Notes: generated from the letters alone by a model not told the origin. 64,000 nt of DNA from Curtobacterium sp. PhB115 (GCF_003752025.1 NZ_RJKR01000013.1:1-64000), one strand, 5' to 3'. Shown: positions 1-8,374, counted from the first letter of the stretch. Program-made: numbers and translations.

Positions 1-126
1 GGCCGGGCCCCCCCCCCGGGGCGCCGGCGGGGGGGCGGCTGGCGGGGGCCCACGGCCCCCCCGGCGGGGGCCCCCCCCCCCCCCCCGCGGGGGGGGGGGG
101 GGGGGGCGCGGCCCCCCCCCCCCCCC
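1..126. other. Low-complexity G/C homopolymer block at window start
   Basis: The block is almost entirely runs of C and G, several of them ten bases or longer, with no reading frame, hairpin pattern or repeat unit I can define. Ordinary sequence begins near base 127. Runs like this are typical of a poorly resolved contig end in a high-GC assembly, so I would not read biology into it. Bases 127-223 look normal and form the leader of the first gene. Confidence 0.65.
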
Positions 127-223
127 GCCTCCAGGCTGGTCGCCTCCACCGCAGCACGTACGACGGTCCTGCCCACCCGGCCCGTCGAGAACCGCCGCCA
201 GGGGGCGGCGTGGAAGGGGATCC

Positions 224-1153
224 ATGATCGCGGTCAACGGACCGGCGGTCGTCGCGGACGACGTGTCGATCGAGTACCGAGGCGGGCGGGGGTCCGAGAC
301 GATCCGAGCGGTCGACGGGGTGAGCCTGTCGGTCGGTCAGGGCGAGATCCTGGCGATCCTGGGGGAGTCGGGGTCCGGCAAGTCGACGTTCGCGGCCGCG
401 ATCGCCGGGCAGCTCGGCTCCCACGGCGAGGGCGAGGGGGCCCTCCGCCGGCACATCGTCGGGGGCGAACTGACCGTCCTCGGCCAGAAGGTCCGTGGGC
501 TCCGCGCGTCGTCGCGGAAGGCCGAGCGCCTCAGCGGCCGGATCGGCTACCTGCCGCAGGACGGTGCCGACCGGCTCAGCCCGAACCTGACCGTCGGCGA
601 GGCGATCGCCGAACCGATCTACCAGCGCGACCGGCGCTTCGACCGGAAGGAAGCCGGCCTCATCGTCGCGCGCCTGGTCGACGCCGTGCACCTGCCGCTC
701 GGGATCATGCGGCTGAACACGTGGGAGCTGTCGAGCGGGCAGCGGCAGCGCGTCGCCCTCGCTCGCGCCCTCGTGCTCGAACCGGAGCTGCTCGTCGCCG
801 ACGAACCGGCCCGTGGCGTCGACGTCCTCGTCCGCCAGTCGGTGCTCGAGGCCCTCGCCACCCTGCAGCGCAACCGCCACTTCTCCGCGGTCGTCGTCTC
901 GAGCGACCTGCGCGAGGCCGGCGCCCTCGCCGACCGCGTCGCCGTGATGGCCGACACCCGACTGGTCGGTCTCGGCACCTTCGACGAGGTGCTCGACAAC
1001 CCCGTCGACCCCTACGTGAAGACCCTCGCCGCGACCGCCGCCCGCGGGGTGAAGCGCCGCCCTGCACCGACCACCCCGCGTCGGTCCACAGCGCCGCGCC
1101 GCCCCGTCACCGCCGGCACCGGCCCCCGCACGGATCGACAGGAGACCCTGTGA
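224..1153 (+). CDS. ABC transporter ATP-binding protein, oligopeptide/dipeptide type
   Basis: A 309-residue nucleotide-binding protein that would power a peptide- or nickel-type ABC importer on the inner face of the membrane. Walker A is GESGSGKST (about 47-55), the Q-loop YLPQDG (about 109-114), the signature LSSGQRQRV (about 169-177) and Walker B ELLVADEP (about 188-195). The PYVKTLAA string near the end is typical of Opp/Dpp ATPases, and a Pro/Arg-rich tail follows. Two active-site features are unusual: the switch (H-loop) histidine is replaced, reading VVSSDL where THD or SHD is usual, and the D-loop reads RGVD instead of SALD. This suggests a degenerate site in a heterodimeric pair; the partner ATPase and permeases would lie upstream of the window. 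The ATG follows an AAGGGG ribosome site. It overlaps the next gene by GTGA. Confidence 0.85.
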   Translation: MIAVNGPAVVADDVSIEYRGGRGSETIRAVDGVSLSVGQGEILAILGESGSGKSTFAAAIAGQLGSHGEGEGALRRHIVGGELTVLGQKVRGLRASSRKAERLSGRIGYLPQDGADRLSPNLTVGEAIAEPIYQRDRRFDRKEAGLIVARLVDAVHLPLGIMRLNTWELSSGQRQRVALARALVLEPELLVADEPARGVDVLVRQSVLEALATLQRNRHFSAVVVSSDLREAGALADRVAVMADTRLVGLGTFDEVLDNPVDPYVKTLAATAARGVKRRPAPTTPRRSTAPRRPVTAGTGPRTDRQETL

Positions 1154-2151
1154 GCACCGCCGCCCGAGGCCACCGAGCCGTCGTCCCGACCTCCGGCGCA
1201 CCGCTGCCGATCGACCCGCCGCACGCCGGCCCCGTCGCCGTGCTGCCGGAGCCGACCGACCTGCACGTGACCGCCGTGACCGAGGCCGGCGGGACCGTCG
1301 CGCCGCTCGACGCGGACACCCGCGGGGTCGTCTGGCTCGACCCGCGCGACCCGTCCGGCCTGGCCTCCGCGCTCGACGCGGCGCCCGGCATCGGCTGGGT
1401 GCAGCTGCCCTTCGCCGGCGTCGACGCCTTCGCGCACCTGATCGCGTCGCACGGCGACCGGGTGCTCTTCACCTCCGCCAAGGGCGCGTACGCCGAACCC
1501 GTTGCCGAGCACGCCCTCGCGCTGACCCTCGGGACGCTGCGGGTGCTGCAGAAGCGTGCCCGAGCGACGTCGTGGGCGACCGAACCGGAGGGCGTGTCGC
1601 TCTACGGCCGGAACGTCGTGGTCATCGGTGCCGGTGGCATCGCGCTCGAGTACCTCCGGCTGCTCGCACCGTTCGACGTGGACGTCACCGTCGTCCGTCG
1701 GTCGGCGGACCCGGTGCCGGGAGCCTCGCGCACCGTGACGACCGAGCAACTCGACGAGGTCCTGCCGGAGGCCGACGTCGTGATGATCGCGGCCGCGATG
1801 ACCTCCGGGACGGCGAAGCTCTTCGGGGAGCGGCAGTTCGCGCTCATGAAGCCGTCGGCCCGACTCGTGAACATCGCCCGCGGGGGACTCGTCGACACCG
1901 ACGCGCTGGTGGAGGCCCTGCGGACCGGGGCCATCGCGGCGGCCGGTCTCGACGTCACCGACCCGGAGCCGTTGCCCGACGGTCACCCGCTGTGGTCCGA
2001 GCCCGGGGCGGTCATCACGCCGCACCAGGCGGACACCCCGGAGATGGTCGCGCCGCTGCTGGCCGAGCGGGTGCGGCTCAACGCTGCGGCGTTCCTGGCC
2101 GGCACGGGCGAGGGCTTCGTCGGCGTCGTGGACCCGGTCGCGGGCTACTGA
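1150..2151 (+). CDS. D-isomer-specific 2-hydroxyacid dehydrogenase
   Basis: A 333-residue NAD-dependent dehydrogenase of the D-2-hydroxyacid family, which interconverts 2-oxoacids and 2-hydroxyacids in the cytoplasm. The nucleotide-binding motif GAGGIA sits at about 160-165. The catalytic set is visible: Arg in NIARGGLVDT (about 244), Glu in DPEPLPDGHP (about 273) and His in VITPHQAD (about 292). The start is the GTG that overlaps the stop of the ABC ATPase gene (GTGA), implying translational coupling. Upstream in-frame codons lie inside the ATPase gene and were not used. Linkage to a peptide-type ABC ATPase suggests the two act on one imported substrate, but the substrate cannot be read from the sequence. 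Confidence 0.88.
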   Translation: MSTAARGHRAVVPTSGAPLPIDPPHAGPVAVLPEPTDLHVTAVTEAGGTVAPLDADTRGVVWLDPRDPSGLASALDAAPGIGWVQLPFAGVDAFAHLIASHGDRVLFTSAKGAYAEPVAEHALALTLGTLRVLQKRARATSWATEPEGVSLYGRNVVVIGAGGIALEYLRLLAPFDVDVTVVRRSADPVPGASRTVTTEQLDEVLPEADVVMIAAAMTSGTAKLFGERQFALMKPSARLVNIARGGLVDTDALVEALRTGAIAAAGLDVTDPEPLPDGHPLWSEPGAVITPHQADTPEMVAPLLAERVRLNAAAFLAGTGEGFVGVVDPVAGY

Positions 2152-2265
2152 CACGGGGCTCTGCCGCGCGGCGCGCCCGGGCGGCGTGTCCGATGCGGTG
2201 GAGCGGCTCGGGGTCCTGCTATGCTGTTACCCGTTGTTCGCACGACATTCGCCAGCGGACAGTGA

Positions 2266-2338
2266 TCCTCGATAGCTCAATTGGCAGAGCAGCCGGCTGT
2301 TAACCGGCAGGTTGTTGGTTCGAGTCCAACTCGGGGAG
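2266..2338 (+). tRNA. tRNA-Asn (GTT anticodon)
   Basis: A complete 73-nt cloverleaf. The acceptor stem TCCTCGA pairs with TCGGGGA, the anticodon loop CTGTTAA presents GTT at 2299-2301, and the T-loop is TTCGAGT. CCA is not encoded. A -10-like TATGCT lies at 2220-2225, which would give a short 5' leader. A strong hairpin begins 5 nt after the gene. Confidence 0.96.
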
Positions 2339-2343
2339 CGTCT

Positions 2344-2369
2344 GGCCCGGATCCTCACGGATCCGGGCC
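2344..2369 (+). terminator. Hairpin terminator after tRNA-Asn
   Basis: Perfect 11-bp stem GGCCCGGATCC / GGATCCGGGCC with a TCAC loop, followed by TTCTGCGTTTC. The U-rich tail is weak, as is usual in high-GC actinobacteria. Its position straight after the tRNA supports a terminator role. Confidence 0.7.
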
Positions 2370-2448
2370 TTCTGCGTTTCCGGGCCGTCTGGGTTCCCGG
2401 GCCTTGTGCGTTTGCGGGCCTTCTGTGTTTCCGGAGCATCTGGTGGCG
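2364..2448. repeat. 17-bp tandem repeat, about five degenerate units
   Basis: Units begin at 2364, 2381, 2398, 2415 and 2432. The first is CGGGCCTTCTGCGTTTC; the next three differ at two to four positions and the fifth is more diverged. The first unit starts in the 3' arm of the terminator hairpin, as if the terminator tail had been amplified. The array ends about 40 bp before the next gene. Confidence 0.8.
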
Positions 2449-2489
2449 TTCTGGGTTCGCATTGCGAGCGCTATATCATCGACTCCGCT

Positions 2490-4049
2490 ATGACGATGGG
2501 TCAGGAGTCCGTGCGCGGGCGCTCGGAGCGTGTGCCGCTCACCGGTCCGCTCGGTCCGCTCGGCGGGCTCCGCGGGCTCGGTGCGCTCGACCGGGCGTTG
2601 TCGAGCCGCGCGGCGTTCGTGGTCGTGCTCGTGGCGTTCATCGTGATGGGGCTCGGGTTCGCCGCGACGTTCCACGTGCACGCCACCGCCGCCCCGGACG
2701 AACGCGGGCACGTCTGGAACATCCTGCTCTACGCCGAACGACCACTGGCTGCCGGGCCGTTCCTGGACCGGATGGAGCCGTCGCAGCTCTGGATGGGTGA
2801 ACTCGTCCGGTCGCCGCTGTACTTCTACCACTACCTGATGTCGTTCCCGGCCCGCGCCGCACTCGGCCTCGGGCTCGGGTACGATCAGGTCGTCGTGGTG
2901 CTCCGTGCAGTGGACGTCCTCTGGGCTGCGGCCGGGCTCGTCGCCCTCCGCATGCTGTTCCGGAACGCCGGGGTGCCCGCCTCGATCGGCCTCCTCGCGA
3001 TCGTGGCGACGGCGTTCACCGGGCGGTTCACCTGGCAGGCGGCGACCGTCAGCTACGACGCACCGGCGATGACCGCGCTGTTCGTGTTCGCCGCCGTCGC
3101 GGTCCGGTTCGTGCGAGGGGGTGGCCTGCGGACCCTGGCGTGGCTGGTCGTCGCGGCCCTGTTCGCGCTCCTGATGAAGTACTCGCAGGCGCCGTTCGTG
3201 CTCGCCGGGGGCTTCTTCGCGATCCTGCTCCGGTACCGCTCGGACGGGTGGGTGTGGCTGCGGCACCCGCTGCGGCGCGCCGTGCGAGGGGTTCGGGAGC
3301 GCCCGTGGGGGACGCTCCTGCTCGTGGTGTTGGGCGGCGGCCTCCTTGCGCTCGCCCTCGAACGGTTCGGCGTGAACCTGCTGCAGTTCCACGCGCTGAA
3401 CCCCGCCTGCACCGCCTTGCACAGCCGCGCGGAGTGCATGGACTACGCCATCTTCCGGCGGAACTACGCCGCGACCCGGGCGCACGACCTGGCCGAGGTG
3501 AACGGCACGCTCCCGGCGTTCGCGCCGCTCTCGTTCCTCGGGTCGTGGGCGTCGACGTACTTCCAGTCGCTGTTCTTCTTCTGGGGTGCGTCGCTGCCCT
3601 GGCGGCCGAACGCAGCCGTCCTCGTCATCGGGGCCTCGAGCGTCGTCGTGGCCGTGGTGATCACGCTCTCGCAGCTCAGACGGCTCGTCGTCGATCCGGC
3701 GCTGGTGTGGTGTGCCGCGGTCGCCGGGTCCTACGTGTTCGCCGTGCTCTGCTTCAACGCGGCGACGATGGTCAACCTCGGGGAGTCCTACGCCTTCTCC
3801 GGCCGGTACCTGTTGCCCGCGATGCCCCTGGCGGCCGCCGTGGTGCTGCTCGGGATCCGGTCGTGGCTGCACCGCCTCGGTCCGCGGGCGCGGGTCGTCG
3901 CGACGGTGTCGGTCGGCGTGGTCCTGCTCGTGCTGTTCCTGCTCTACGACCCCGTCAGCGCCTTCTTCCCCTACGCCCGCTCCGCGGCGTGGTACTCCGA
4001 CTGGGCGCTCCACGGACTGCCGGGCTGGTTGACCGGAGCAGCCTCGTGA
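2490..4049 (+). CDS. Polytopic membrane protein, GT-C glycosyltransferase-like (DUF2142-like)
   Basis: A 519-residue integral membrane protein with roughly 11-12 hydrophobic segments. After the first segment it carries PDERGHVWNILLYAE in an extracytoplasmic loop; an Asp-Glu pair in this place is the usual catalytic signature of GT-C transferases that use polyprenyl-phosphate sugars. The overall look is closest to DUF2142 membrane proteins found in cell-surface glycan loci. I chose the ATG at 2490 because upstream in-frame codons run back through the 17-bp repeat array. Its stop overlaps the next gene's GTG (GTGA). With the GT39-type protein encoded convergently at 4780-6183, it suggests cell-envelope glycosylation. 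Sugar and acceptor are unknown. Confidence 0.7.
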   Translation: MTMGQESVRGRSERVPLTGPLGPLGGLRGLGALDRALSSRAAFVVVLVAFIVMGLGFAATFHVHATAAPDERGHVWNILLYAERPLAAGPFLDRMEPSQLWMGELVRSPLYFYHYLMSFPARAALGLGLGYDQVVVVLRAVDVLWAAAGLVALRMLFRNAGVPASIGLLAIVATAFTGRFTWQAATVSYDAPAMTALFVFAAVAVRFVRGGGLRTLAWLVVAALFALLMKYSQAPFVLAGGFFAILLRYRSDGWVWLRHPLRRAVRGVRERPWGTLLLVVLGGGLLALALERFGVNLLQFHALNPACTALHSRAECMDYAIFRRNYAATRAHDLAEVNGTLPAFAPLSFLGSWASTYFQSLFFFWGASLPWRPNAAVLVIGASSVVVAVVITLSQLRRLVVDPALVWCAAVAGSYVFAVLCFNAATMVNLGESYAFSGRYLLPAMPLAAAVVLLGIRSWLHRLGPRARVVATVSVGVVLLVLFLLYDPVSAFFPYARSAAWYSDWALHGLPGWLTGAAS

Positions 4050-4756
4050 CGGCGTCGCCGCGCGTCCGGTCGGTGGTGGTCGGTGTCGCGTCGTGTGCCT
4101 TCGTCCTGGCGATCGGGGTCGCGGCGTTCCTGCGGCCGGGCGACGACGGCGGTTCGACGCACCAGGTCGACGGGTGCGCGGTCGTGTCGGCTCCGGCGCC
4201 CGGTGTCGTGACCACGTGCCCCGACGCGGCGCTGGCATCGGCCGACCTGTCCACGGCGGACCTCCGGTTGGCACGGTTGCGCGGCGCCGACCTGCACGGT
4301 GCGGACCTGTCGGAGACGGTGCTCTACGGCGCCGACCTGCGCGGGGCGGACCTCAGCGGGGCCGACCTGCGCGGTGCGGACCTGCACGCGGCCGACCTGC
4401 GGGACGCGGACCTGCGCGGCGCGCGCCTGTCCGCCGCCGACCTGTCGTCCGCTCGGGTCGACGGCGCCGACCTCGCCGACGCGGACCTGTCCGGTGCCCG
4501 GCTCGAGGGCATGAGCGTGCGTGACACGGTGCTCGAGCCGGCCGCCCTGACGCTCGGGAGCAGTGACGGGCGGGCGGTCCGTGCGTCGGTCCGGCTCGAC
4601 CTGCCGACCGGGGTGACGTCGCCGAACTGCACCGACCGCTCGGTGACCGCACCCGTCGGCACGACGACCGTCCGGTGCCAGCTCCGGACGGACGCGCGGC
4701 ACGGCGGGCGGCTCGAGGTGCCCGTGCGCGTCGTCGTCACCGACCAGACGCGCTGA
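4046..4756 (+). CDS. Membrane-anchored pentapeptide-repeat protein
   Basis: 236 residues: an N-terminal hydrophobic anchor or signal segment (about 8-30), then from about 70 to 150 a run of roughly 16 pentapeptides of the A-D-L-x-x type, then a beta-rich tail of about 75 residues with two cysteines. Pentapeptide repeats fold as a right-handed quadrilateral beta helix. Cytoplasmic members such as MfpA bind gyrase, but a protein carrying a leader segment probably works outside the membrane. The GTG start overlaps the stop of the upstream GT-C gene, so the two are likely translated together and may work together. No function can be assigned. Confidence 0.75.
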   Translation: MTASPRVRSVVVGVASCAFVLAIGVAAFLRPGDDGGSTHQVDGCAVVSAPAPGVVTTCPDAALASADLSTADLRLARLRGADLHGADLSETVLYGADLRGADLSGADLRGADLHAADLRDADLRGARLSAADLSSARVDGADLADADLSGARLEGMSVRDTVLEPAALTLGSSDGRAVRASVRLDLPTGVTSPNCTDRSVTAPVGTTTVRCQLRTDARHGGRLEVPVRVVVTDQTR

Positions 4757-4779
4757 GCGGCGGCGCCTGCGCTTCCTGC

Positions 4780-6183
4780 TCAGGGAGCGATGCGGAGCGT
4801 GCCGTCGCGGTTGTTGTCCTTGATGGTGCCCTGCCACGGCACGTAGACGTCGAGGTAGTCCAGGCGGAAGTGCTCGAGCTCCGAACGGTTCTCGTCCAGG
4901 AAGGTCCGCACCTGCTCGGGCATCGTGCGACGCGTGTCGGAGCCCACGACGACGGCGTCGAACGGACCGTTCTCCGGTTGCATCGAGCCTCGGTCGCCGA
5001 AGTAGATGCGCCAGGTGTTCGCGCTGAACTGGCTGAAGAGGATGCCCGCGGAGTCGTGGCCCCGGACCTCGAGCGCGTCCGAGAGCAGCGCGATGCCGCT
5101 CGGTCGGGTCTGTGCGACCGCGACGCCGAGCCGGACCGTGGGGACGAGCAGGCACGCGACGAGGACCGCGGCCGCGATGCGTCCCACGGGTGGGCGGACC
5201 GTAGCCAGTCGGGCGTACCCGATCGCGGCGAGGGCGATGACGAGCGGCATCCACGCGTCGTAGTAGTAGGGGAGCGAGACCTTCGCGACGATGACGTAGA
5301 ACACGAGGAAGACCCCGAGGGCGATCCCGAGGTACGCGACGAGCCGGTCCGGACGGACGACGAGGGCCGCTATCACGCCGATGACGAGGACGGTCAGCAG
5401 GAACCAGCCGGTGCCGGCGAGCAGGAACGCGAAGTTCGCCCACCAGGGTGCCTCGGTGTAGACCGTTCCGAGGATCGTCGTCGGGTGCCCGTGCGCGTTC
5501 TGCTGCGCCTGGAACTTGAGCATGTGCCCGATCGCGCTGAACAGCCCGACGGGGAGGTACAGCAGCACGAAGACGACGACGAAGGCCACACCGCCGAACA
5601 GTGCGCCGACGCCCAGGTCGCGTGGCCGACGGAACAGCAGCGGGAGCGCCCCGATCGCGAGCACGAGGACCGCCGTCGACACCTTCGACGTCACCGACAT
5701 CGCGAGCAGCGCCCCGGCCGCGGCGATCCACCAGCGGTTGCCGGTCCGCATCCACGTCCACGCGGCGGCGAGTGCGGCGACGGCGAAGAACATCATCAGC
5801 GGCTCGAGCATCGCGAACCGGTCGATGCGGGTCCCGATCACGGACCCGGCGTCGGCCCACGTGCTGCCGGAGCCACGGGGCGTCAGCCACCAGGCGCCGG
5901 CTGCGAGGAGTCCGGTCCAGAAGCCGACCTCGCGGCGGAGCCAGACGAACAGGACCCCGCCGGTGCCGAGCATCGCCAGCGCGGCGACGAGTCGCGGGCC
6001 GAGCGGCCCCTGGCCGAGCACGAGCTGCGCGACGCCGTACAGGTACTTCGCGGTCGGTGGGTGCTCGAGGTTGAGCGAGAAGTCGCCGTGCGCGTAGGCC
6101 CAGCTCGCCCGGAGGTACACGAACTCGTCGTTCACGATCGTCGAGCGGCCGAGGTGCCAGAACGCGACGAAGAGCGCGGCCAC
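4780..6183 (-). CDS. Glycosyltransferase family 39-type (PMT/ArnT-like) membrane protein
   Basis: 467 residues from the GTG at 6183, with about 10-12 membrane segments. Residues after the first segment read NDEFVYLRASWAYAHGD and then EHPPTAKYL, which are the conserved acidic pair and the HPP motif of protein O-mannosyltransferase/ArnT proteins; RFAMLEPLMMFF is also typical. It should transfer a sugar from a polyprenyl-phosphate donor at the outer face of the membrane. The start is uncertain. From 6183 the first membrane segment is clipped, whereas the frame stays open to about 6270 and a GGAGG lies 5 nt before a non-standard ATC codon at 6237-6235. It converges on the pentapeptide gene 23 bp away. 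Confidence 0.8.
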   Translation of the reverse strand: MAALFVAFWHLGRSTIVNDEFVYLRASWAYAHGDFSLNLEHPPTAKYLYGVAQLVLGQGPLGPRLVAALAMLGTGGVLFVWLRREVGFWTGLLAAGAWWLTPRGSGSTWADAGSVIGTRIDRFAMLEPLMMFFAVAALAAAWTWMRTGNRWWIAAAGALLAMSVTSKVSTAVLVLAIGALPLLFRRPRDLGVGALFGGVAFVVVFVLLYLPVGLFSAIGHMLKFQAQQNAHGHPTTILGTVYTEAPWWANFAFLLAGTGWFLLTVLVIGVIAALVVRPDRLVAYLGIALGVFLVFYVIVAKVSLPYYYDAWMPLVIALAAIGYARLATVRPPVGRIAAAVLVACLLVPTVRLGVAVAQTRPSGIALLSDALEVRGHDSAGILFSQFSANTWRIYFGDRGSMQPENGPFDAVVVGSDTRRTMPEQVRTFLDENRSELEHFRLDYLDVYVPWQGTIKDNNRDGTLRIAP

Positions 6184-6326
6184 GACGACGGCCGAGAGGG
6201 CGGTCGCGCGGACGGGGCGGGAGTGCAGGCGGGGGATGGGGACCTCCAGGACGCAGGCGGTGCTGGACCATCATCGCAGCCCGAACCGTGCGGCTGCCTC
6301 GCGGGACATGCTGTTAGCGTTCACAG

Positions 6327-6812
6327 GTGCCCCGACCCCGATCAGCCCGCGCCGCCGTCCTCGGCGTGCTGTCGGTGGCGGTGCTCGGCCTCGTGGGGTG
6401 CAGCGGAGCCGGCCCGGACACCGACGCGTCCGAGGAGCCGACCAGTTCGGAGACCGGACTCGGGGCGGGCGCGTCGCCCGTCGTGTTCGCCTTCGTGTGC
6501 GACGACGGCCGTGACACCGAGACCTACACGACGTACTCGGCGGTGTGGGAGGCCGAGCGGACGGCGTGCACGGCGGAGCGGCTCACCGGGTCGGAGCCGT
6601 CCACGCAGCAGCAGGCCGCGGTCGACGCCGCGCAGGACGACGCCACCCTGGTCGAGCTCGCGAGCACGTGCGCGGTGCGGGGCACCGCGCCGTGGACGGC
6701 CGAGGTCTCGAGCGACGCGCAGGCGCACGTCGCGGCCGGGCTCCTGCAGTACTGCCCCGGACACCCGGAGACCGACCGTCTGCGCGACGCGTTGACGACG
6801 TACCGGAGCTGA
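6327..6812 (+). CDS. Small predicted lipoprotein
   Basis: 161 residues. The N-terminus has two arginines, a hydrophobic stretch and the lipobox LVGC (cleavage before about Cys25), followed by a Ser/Thr/Glu-rich linker and a small globular domain with three more cysteines (in FVCDDG, TACTAE and LQYCPG). It should be lipid-anchored on the outer face of the membrane. No family was recognised. The start is the GTG at 6327: TAGCGT lies at 6315-6320, leaving exactly six bases before GTG, so the mRNA is probably leaderless. Confidence 0.75.
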   Translation: MPRPRSARAAVLGVLSVAVLGLVGCSGAGPDTDASEEPTSSETGLGAGASPVVFAFVCDDGRDTETYTTYSAVWEAERTACTAERLTGSEPSTQQQAAVDAAQDDATLVELASTCAVRGTAPWTAEVSSDAQAHVAAGLLQYCPGHPETDRLRDALTTYRS

Positions 6813-6818
6813 GCCGGG

Positions 6819-6840
6819 CCTCCAGGCAGGGCAGTGGAGG
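6819..6840. terminator. Bidirectional hairpin between convergent genes
   Basis: CCTCCA and TGGAGG separated by 10 nt, filling the 28-bp gap between the lipoprotein stop and the deformylase stop. Too short to be certain, but its placement fits a shared terminator. Confidence 0.4.
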
Positions 6841-7416
6841 TCAGCCCTCTGGGTGGTCGCGTCCCGGCAGCCAGGACTGGCCGGGGCCGCCCCAGCTGTT
6901 CTTGCGGATCGCCTTGGCGACCTGCTTGCCGTAGGGGTGCACGAGCCGGTCGGCGTACAGCCAGCCGTCGAGGTGGTCGTACTCGTGCTGGAAGATGCGG
7001 GCGAGCCAGCCGGACGCCTCGACCTCGAAGGGCTCGCCGTGCTCGTCGACGGCACGCAGGAGCGCACGCGGTGACCGACGCAGCGGGAACCGCTCGCCCG
7101 GGACGGAGAGGCAGCCCTCGGACTCCTCGTCCTCGTCGAGTTCCTCCACAGCCTCGGGGACCGGGGAAGTGATCCACAGGACGGGGTTCACGGCGACGCC
7201 GCGGTGCAGGACGTCGTCATCATCGGTGTACGAGTACACGAAGAGGCGCTGGCCGACACCGACCTGGGGTCCGGCCAGGCCCACACCGGGGGCCAGGTCC
7301 ATGGTCTCGAACATGTCGGCGACGAGTGAACGGAGGTCGTCATCGAACGCGGTGACCTCGGCTGCACGCTCGTGCAGGACGGGTTCGCCGGTGATGCGGA
7401 TCGGGAGAACGGCCAT
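6841..7416 (-). CDS. def: Peptide deformylase
   Basis: A 191-residue metalloenzyme that removes the N-formyl group from nascent proteins at the ribosome exit. All three family motifs are present: GVGLAGPQV (44-52, usual form GxGLAAxQ), EGCLS (100-104, supplying the metal-binding Cys) and QHEYDHLDG (143-151, with the two His ligands and catalytic Glu). Length is normal. A short acidic insertion (about 91-100, DEDEESE) precedes motif 2. The ATG at 7416 follows TAACCT by six bases, so the transcript is probably leaderless. It is divergent from a NIPA-like transporter gene across only 39 bp. Confidence 0.95.
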   Translation of the reverse strand: MAVLPIRITGEPVLHERAAEVTAFDDDLRSLVADMFETMDLAPGVGLAGPQVGVGQRLFVYSYTDDDDVLHRGVAVNPVLWITSPVPEAVEELDEDEESEGCLSVPGERFPLRRSPRALLRAVDEHGEPFEVEASGWLARIFQHEYDHLDGWLYADRLVHPYGKQVAKAIRKNSWGGPGQSWLPGRDHPEG

Positions 7417-7455
7417 TCACCCAGGTTATCCGGCGGTGGACGATAGCCTCGACGC
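7417..7455. promoter_or_regulatory. Compact divergent promoter pair, def / NIPA-like gene
   Basis: The whole gap is 39 bp. Reading left, TAACCT (7428-7423) is six bases from the def ATG. Reading right, TAGCCT (7444-7449) is six bases from the GTG at 7456. Only 14 bp separate the two -10 hexamers, so each -35 region must overlap the other promoter and the two RNA polymerases should exclude each other. Confidence 0.65.
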
Positions 7456-8367
7456 GTGACGACGGACCTCCAGCTGCCGGACGCAGTGAACCTGACGCCG
7501 TTCCAGGCGCTCATGATCCCCGTCGCGCTCGTCGGTGCGGTGTTCCTGTCGCTGGGGGCGCAGTTCCAGAGCCGGGGCGTGCAGCGGGTCGAGGCGCGGC
7601 TGGGGCGACAGTCGACGGGGCTGAGCGTCCGGCACGTCGTCGGGCTGGTCTCGAGCGGCTACTGGGTGCTCGGCACGCTGATGCTCGGCATCGCGGTCGT
7701 CCTGCAGCTCATCAGCATCACGTACGCGCCGCTGATCGTCGTGCAGCCACTCGGGGCGGTCGCGCTCGTGATCACCACGTGGTTCTCCTCTCGGTCGTCC
7801 GGCGTGCCGCTTGGCCGTCGGGCCAGGCGTGCGGTGTGGACCTGCATCATCGGTGTCGCGATCTTCGTCGGCATCGCGGCCTTCGTGGGGCACGAGAGCG
7901 CGATCACCCGGCAGCAGCTGGTGACCGTCCTGATCATCCTGGCCGTGGTGCTCGTGCTGGTGCTGGTGTCGTTCCGACTCGTGGCCAAGCACAAGAGCGC
8001 GCTCTACTACATCGTCGGCGCCGGCATCCTCTACGGGTTCGTCGCGACGCTCGCCAAGGTCGTGCTGAACCGGTTCGTGAACGGCACGTTCGACTGGTTG
8101 ACGGTGCTGGCGATCGTGGGGGTGGTCGTCGCAGCGTCGTTGGGTGGGTACTTCGTGCAGAACGCGTACTCGAGTGGGTCGGCGGACCTGGTGATCGCGG
8201 GGTTGACGGTGATCGATCCGATCGTGGCGGTCGGGATCGGTGTGATCGTGTTGGACGAGGCCTCTGGTGCGCCGTGGATCGCGGTGGCGGGGTTCGTGGT
8301 CGCTGCGGCGATCGCGATCACGGGGGTGTTCCTGCTCGCCAAGCACCACCCCCAGACCCGGACCTGA
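7456..8367 (+). CDS. DMT-superfamily / NIPA-like membrane transporter
   Basis: 303 residues with about nine membrane segments. The pattern (IPVALVGAVFLSLGAQFQSRG at the start, ITYAPLIVVQPLGAVALVITTWFSS in the middle, two related halves) matches bacterial relatives of NIPA magnesium transporters within the drug/metabolite transporter superfamily. Substrate and direction are unknown. The GTG start sits six bases after TAGCCT, so it is probably leaderless. A GC-rich hairpin follows the stop. Confidence 0.72.
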   Translation: MTTDLQLPDAVNLTPFQALMIPVALVGAVFLSLGAQFQSRGVQRVEARLGRQSTGLSVRHVVGLVSSGYWVLGTLMLGIAVVLQLISITYAPLIVVQPLGAVALVITTWFSSRSSGVPLGRRARRAVWTCIIGVAIFVGIAAFVGHESAITRQQLVTVLIILAVVLVLVLVSFRLVAKHKSALYYIVGAGILYGFVATLAKVVLNRFVNGTFDWLTVLAIVGVVVAASLGGYFVQNAYSSGSADLVIAGLTVIDPIVAVGIGVIVLDEASGAPWIAVAGFVVAAAIAITGVFLLAKHHPQTRT

Positions 8368-8374
8368 CCCCGAC

